Part shown: positions 60,408 through 64,000 of the stretch, one piece after another
How the letters are laid out: every line of letters starts with the position of its first letter
How positions within the stretch are numbered: position 1 is the first letter of the stretch
Origin: Nonlabens ulvanivorans
GTDB lineage: Bacteria; Bacteroidota; Bacteroidia; Flavobacteriales; Flavobacteriaceae
DNA length: 64,000 nt
Direction of reading: 5' to 3'
Assembly (NCBI RefSeq): GCF_000732625.1
Contig: NZ_JPJI01000026.1
Span: 372,001 to 436,000, forward strand
Made by a program: the position numbers and the translations under genes
Notes under the pieces: generated by a model
The model's database searches: none
The model's input: the letters and a program-made list of their open reading frames with translations, nothing else
Told to the model about the DNA's origin: nothing

Positions 60408-61780
60408 TAGGCGAGAAGGGCATTATCTGTACTATTTACAGTTGATATTTTCTTTTTAATTTTCACAGGTCTAACATATAATAAAGCCATTCCATAGAAA
60501 AATGCTGGTGCTGCAATACGCATGGCACTATGATTTATAGTTGCTATCCAAAAAATTAAAAAAGCATAGAAGTAAATATTACCTCGATGAAAAAGTCTAA
60601 AAAACAAAGGAGTAAATATTAAAACTAACAAAGAGAAAATCCCAATAGCTCCATGTTCTGAAAGTAATCTACTGGTCTCATTATGTGATGCAGCTATAAT
60701 TCCATCTTTTTTTGCTCTATAATACTTTACCTGTCCAGCACCTATACCTGCAATAGGGTTTTCAAAAAAAGCTTCTAATTCAATTGATATAAGTTCAGTA
60801 CGTCCAGTTGACAAATCATCTTTAGCACGACCAGCAGCATCTTCATTTGCATAGCGCTTATCTATCAGACCATTTGTTACTAGTGAGGTAAAACCCCAAG
60901 CCATTATTAAACCTAATCCAATAACCGCAAGCTTTGGAATAAAAGAAGCTCTGAATTCGCTTCTTTTTAAAAGAAACAAAGTTCCAATCACCGCTATAAT
61001 CATTAAGAATGAGGTGTAAACGCCACCTCTGGAAAAAGTCACCCAAGCCCGATAGGTCATGGCTAGAAAGAGAACAATATCTAAAATATTAATCATTAAA
61101 TTCTTAATACGTAAGAAACGAACAAAGGTGATAAACATACCTATCCCTAAAACTGTAGCTACTTGATTAGGACCATATCCTCCAGATGTCGCAAAGTTTG
61201 AAGCCGTATTAGTTACCACATCTCTAATATCTGGCGTTACTAAGAATAAATACGTGGTTATCATAACTACAGGTCCCACGCAAAGTTTTAATATTTGATC
61301 TAATCTCGTATTTGTAATTGTCCTTTGATAACAGTAAATGGCAGTTATTCCTAAAGTTACTGGACCACTTAAATTAAATGCTACAGCTTTACGCAAGCTC
61401 TCTCCTAAAGGAATATTTCCAGCAGCAACAATAATACTAGGTATTAATAACAAAAGATAAAAAACATAGGGAATGGACTTTAATGAAAAACCTCTCATGA
61501 TAATCCCCATAATCATAAAAACGATGACTAGGTATTTCATAAATTCATAAAAGATTAAGGCTTGATTCATCCTTAAGAAAACCTCTAAAGTCACTAAATA
61601 AGCACAGGCTAAAAGTGCTTCTTGACCTGAATCTTTTTGTAACAAAACCCTAAGTCCAAAATAAATAATGGAAGCATAGAAAAACAAAGGAATCAAAAAT
61701 GGTGCTGCAATCATGAATATGGTCAAAATGATATGACCAGCAATCAATAACGGATATGGTAATTTCTCAAATTGAATCAT
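60407..61780 (-). CDS. O-antigen ligase/polymerase family membrane protein
   Basis: The 457-residue protein has about 11 membrane segments and a large periplasmic loop (about 305-365). The Wzy_C-type block RTELISIELEAFFENPIAGIGAGQ and ASHNETSRLLSEHGAIG (about 358, with the conserved His) are present. It either polymerises repeat units or ligates polysaccharide to an acceptor; sequence alone cannot decide. It is coupled to its neighbours by single-base overlaps. Confidence 0.85.
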   Translation of the reverse strand: MIQFEKLPYPLLIAGHIILTIFMIAAPFLIPLFFYASIIYFGLRVLLQKDSGQEALLACAYLVTLEVFLRMNQALIFYEFMKYLVIVFMIMGIIMRGFSLKSIPYVFYLLLLIPSIIVAAGNIPLGESLRKAVAFNLSGPVTLGITAIYCYQRTITNTRLDQILKLCVGPVVMITTYLFLVTPDIRDVVTNTASNFATSGGYGPNQVATVLGIGMFITFVRFLRIKNLMINILDIVLFLAMTYRAWVTFSRGGVYTSFLMIIAVIGTLFLLKRSEFRASFIPKLAVIGLGLIMAWGFTSLVTNGLIDKRYANEDAAGRAKDDLSTGRTELISIELEAFFENPIAGIGAGQVKYYRAKKDGIIAASHNETSRLLSEHGAIGIFSLLVLIFTPLFFRLFHRGNIYFYAFLIFWIATINHSAMRIAAPAFFYGMALLYVRPVKIKKKISTVNSTDNALLA

Positions 61781-62847
61781 TATAAGGAACTATAAAAAGT
61801 CTCTAACTTCTCAATGTAAGAAGCAGCTCCAAAGGTAGTCATTACATGTTGTTGGTATGAGTGAGCCATTGATTTTGCTTCTTCAGGATTAGCTATAAAT
61901 TCTTGAATGGCTTGAGATAACGAATTGATATCTTGAAACGGTACTACCTTACCATAACCCAACACCACTTCTTTACAAGCTCCTACATCTGTTGTCACAA
62001 CAGGTAAACCTGCAAGTCCATATTCTAGTATTGCCACTGGCAAACCTTCAGACTTTGAGGACAACACTCCTAAATCACATGCTTTTAGAATTGCAATCGT
62101 ATCTTCTCGAGAACCTAACAAGTGTATGTGTTCATCTAATTTTAAGTCCTCTATTGTAAATTTAATGTTTCGAGCATAGTCATCTTGAAAATCCATTCCG
62201 ACTAGTAATAGATTCCATCCGGTAGTATTTTTAGTTACTTCTTGAAATGCTTTAATCAAAGTTGTATGATCTTTTTGAGGCCTCAGATTTGCCAAATGTA
62301 CTATTCGTTTACCTGATGAACCAGGTAACGGTTTTAATAGTTGCTGTTCTAGGGAATTAGAAACAAAATTTCTTAAATAAATAACTTTTGAAGGTTTCAA
62401 ATTACGGATAGACCAATCTTTCAAAATTTGATTCACACTTATAATCCCATCAAAAAAACGTGAGGATTTCCTTAAGAAACCAACTTTACGATTATCTAGA
62501 TCTTCAGCATTACCATAATGGTCATGCCATATCAACTTAACAGAAGGTATCCACCATTTTATAATTGTTGCTGTAAAAAATGATGTGCTATGCCCATGAA
62601 CTGTATCAATGTTATTTTTAACAATATAGGTTTTCAACTTGGTCATCGCCTTAATACCTAGCTTACCTTTTTTTTCTATAAATAGATAACCTACCTCATC
62701 ATTAATTGTTTTTTTAAGTAATCCTTCTCTTCTTGTAACACATATGTGCGATTCATGTCCTGCGATTTGCAATTCGTTTGCAATTTGCACCGCCATACGC
62801 TCAGCTCCACCAGCATCGAGACTATCTATGATTTGAATGATTCTCAT
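61780..62847 (-). CDS. Glycosyltransferase family 4
   Basis: The 355-residue GT-B enzyme has the N-terminal pattern IQIIDSLDAGGAERMAVQIANEL (residues 3-25) and the C-terminal block VHLANLRPQKDH (about 188). The donor site is GVLSSKSEGLPVAILEYGLAGLPVVTTDVGA (about 270-300). This is typical of GT4 enzymes of exopolysaccharide clusters. It overlaps the next glycosyltransferase gene by 4 bases. Confidence 0.9.
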   Translation of the reverse strand: MRIIQIIDSLDAGGAERMAVQIANELQIAGHESHICVTRREGLLKKTINDEVGYLFIEKKGKLGIKAMTKLKTYIVKNNIDTVHGHSTSFFTATIIKWWIPSVKLIWHDHYGNAEDLDNRKVGFLRKSSRFFDGIISVNQILKDWSIRNLKPSKVIYLRNFVSNSLEQQLLKPLPGSSGKRIVHLANLRPQKDHTTLIKAFQEVTKNTTGWNLLLVGMDFQDDYARNIKFTIEDLKLDEHIHLLGSREDTIAILKACDLGVLSSKSEGLPVAILEYGLAGLPVVTTDVGACKEVVLGYGKVVPFQDINSLSQAIQEFIANPEEAKSMAHSYQQHVMTTFGAASYIEKLETFYSSL

Positions 62848-63989
62848 GAATGAAGCAATTTAACTATTTCATCTTCAAACTTCTCTAACGTATAATCCTG
62901 TGACCACTCTTGTGCGTTTTGAGATAATAAATTGATGTCTTCTTGTTGATTTAAAAATTGTTTTATAGTTGCAATGGTATTGTCTATATCTGTAAAAATA
63001 ACACCTCTAGAACCTAAACTTTTATTATCACTTACACCTAACATCCATGGGACACAACTTACTGCTGTCGCAATAGGAATGCAACCATACCACATAGATT
63101 CTGCAACAGCCTTGGGCCAGCCTTCACTTTGTGAGGCAAGAAATGAAAAGTGCGCTTTTTTGTAACCATTTTGAACTATTTCCTTAGGTTGATTACCATA
63201 AAAATAAAAAGCTTTTTCTGAGCCGCATAAACTATTTACTTCAATTAATGAACTTTCATTTTTAAGCTTATCCATTAAAATACCATCTCCATAAAAATGA
63301 GCTTGAGATACTATTCCTTTATGATTCAATAGCTTAATAAGTTCCACTAATAATTGCGGATTCTTATTAGGAGAAAGTGTCCCTACAAAAATAAATTGTA
63401 GTGGTTCTTTAAACTCTTTTTTAAAGTGTTTCTTATCCTTTTCTGAATAGGTTGCAGTAAAAAACGATTTGATATTTCTAGACTGACCACTCCATTTTCC
63501 ATAAACTAATACATCGATATTTTTAGACAGACTAGTATTTGACAATATTCGCTTCTGCCATCTGTAAGAAAGAGGTTGAGATGCATTAGGACTAAAATTA
63601 CCTGCGTACTTTATAGTTTTACGCTTTCGCGGAAGCGTAATTTGAACAACGCTGGCAAGTAAAGCCAAATTCCCTGGACATCTTACATGGATATGATCTG
63701 CTTTGCGCATGGCATTCCATAAAATAATAGTCTGATAAGGAATTGTGATTATTGAAATTAATGCCGAAATAATGTTATGAAACTCTAATCGCCTGAGGGA
63801 AGTTATTTTAAAATCTTGTTCTTGAAAAGGCTGTGTTAATAGTTTGCGTTGATATCGCGTAGGACATACAAATGAAATATCGCTAACATGCTGCATCCAT
63901 AAATCCATCTCACGCACGTATGGCGCATATGCTTCTTTTTTATCTGAGAGACGCAAAATAGGAGCGTCTGATATAATGAGCAGTTTCAT
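62844..63989 (-). CDS. Glycosyltransferase family 4
   Basis: The 381-residue GT-B enzyme has a C-terminal domain with QFIFVGTLSPNKNPQLLVELIKLLN (about 195) and SFLASQSEGWPKAVAESMWYGCIPIATAVSCVPW (about 285-318, donor-binding E-x7-E-like motif). TLPRKRK near residue 122, between the two Rossmann domains, carries a one-mismatch palindrome copy (63621-63638). It is the first gene of the operon inside the window; the operon may begin upstream beyond 63990. Confidence 0.88.
   Translation of the reverse strand: MKLLIISDAPILRLSDKKEAYAPYVREMDLWMQHVSDISFVCPTRYQRKLLTQPFQEQDFKITSLRRLEFHNIISALISIITIPYQTIILWNAMRKADHIHVRCPGNLALLASVVQITLPRKRKTIKYAGNFSPNASQPLSYRWQKRILSNTSLSKNIDVLVYGKWSGQSRNIKSFFTATYSEKDKKHFKKEFKEPLQFIFVGTLSPNKNPQLLVELIKLLNHKGIVSQAHFYGDGILMDKLKNESSLIEVNSLCGSEKAFYFYGNQPKEIVQNGYKKAHFSFLASQSEGWPKAVAESMWYGCIPIATAVSCVPWMLGVSDNKSLGSRGVIFTDIDNTIATIKQFLNQQEDINLLSQNAQEWSQDYTLEKFEDEIVKLLHS
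63621..63638. repeat. Intragenic palindrome, copy 15 (one mismatch)
   Basis: ACGCTTTCGCGGAAGCGT, the same A-to-G change as copy 11. Read as TLPRKR in a GT4 gene. Confidence 0.8.
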
Positions 63990-64000
63990 AAAATATAGTC

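Noticed and set aside
1-64000. CRISPR arrays, insertion sequences, rRNA and tRNA genes
   Set aside because: No regularly spaced direct repeats, transposase frames or cloverleaf/rRNA-like stretches were seen in the gaps, all of which are under 300 bases.

Overview
This is a 64 kb stretch of a Bacteroidota chromosome, almost certainly from a marine Flavobacteriaceae (a Nonlabens- or Dokdonia-like organism; the genus is my inference). The sequence is AT-rich. Promoters carry the Bacteroidota -7 box TAnnTTTG, and no clear Shine-Dalgarno sites are seen. Cargo proteins end in type IX secretion (T9SS) sorting domains. Family-specific proteins such as CAL67264, BT_3928, a PorV/PorQ-like protein and YHYH are present. 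It is core-genome-like: no rRNA, tRNA, CRISPR array, insertion sequence or phage genes were recognised, and no gene-free stretch exceeds 300 bases.

Layout. 1-8200: an M90 peptidase, the ettA operon, two methyltransferases, a ZIP transporter, a hemolysin III family protein and a nitronate monooxygenase. 8250-14410: a secreted subtilase in an operon with mnmA, a fasciclin lipoprotein, small conserved genes and rluF. 14482-23430: a giant T9SS adhesin, then a TetR-ABC-HlyD-TolC export operon whose ATPase has lost its catalytic motifs. 23540-28260: an operon BT_3928 / OppB-like permease / tpiA / DUF1287 / prmA / clpS. 28387-35600: a cyclophilin-FKBP fusion, a secreted basic protein behind a LacI-type operator-like palindrome, recQ, kdsD-tatC-AhpD-like, and pduO. 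35744-39485: DUF2795 and secA. 39583-43972: an accessory patch with a truncated gene, meaB and an AT-rich DUF2971 gene pair. 44106-49943: an M1 peptidase, a DUF1569 protein, a TerB-like/acyl-CoA oxidase fusion and marC. 49972-55084: SCO, MORN and a YHYH gene broken by a stop codon, then OsmC, PAP2, lptB and pssA. 55194-57913: PorV-like and lnt. 57974-63989: an exopolysaccharide operon (three glycosyltransferases, an O-antigen ligase-like polymerase and a WcaJ-type initiating transferase).

The most unusual signal is a 16-bp perfect palindrome, CGCTTTCGCGAAAGCG. It occurs 15 times (11 with an exact 14-bp core, 4 near-exact), about every 4 kb. Every copy lies inside a coding sequence, and every copy is read as either (A)FAKA or LSRKR and never in the third open frame. 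The host genes are unrelated. The copies fall at protein ends, linkers and even signal peptides. I see no mobile-element machinery associated with it. It looks like a genome-wide, coding-compatible DNA or RNA signal of unknown function.

Secondary signals are a set of probable leaderless genes in which the -7 box ends 4-6 nt before ATG (a methyltransferase, mnmA, rluF, lptB and perhaps pssA), a near-palindromic TetR operator candidate, and a perfect 22-bp palindrome matching the PurR/LacI-type operator pattern.
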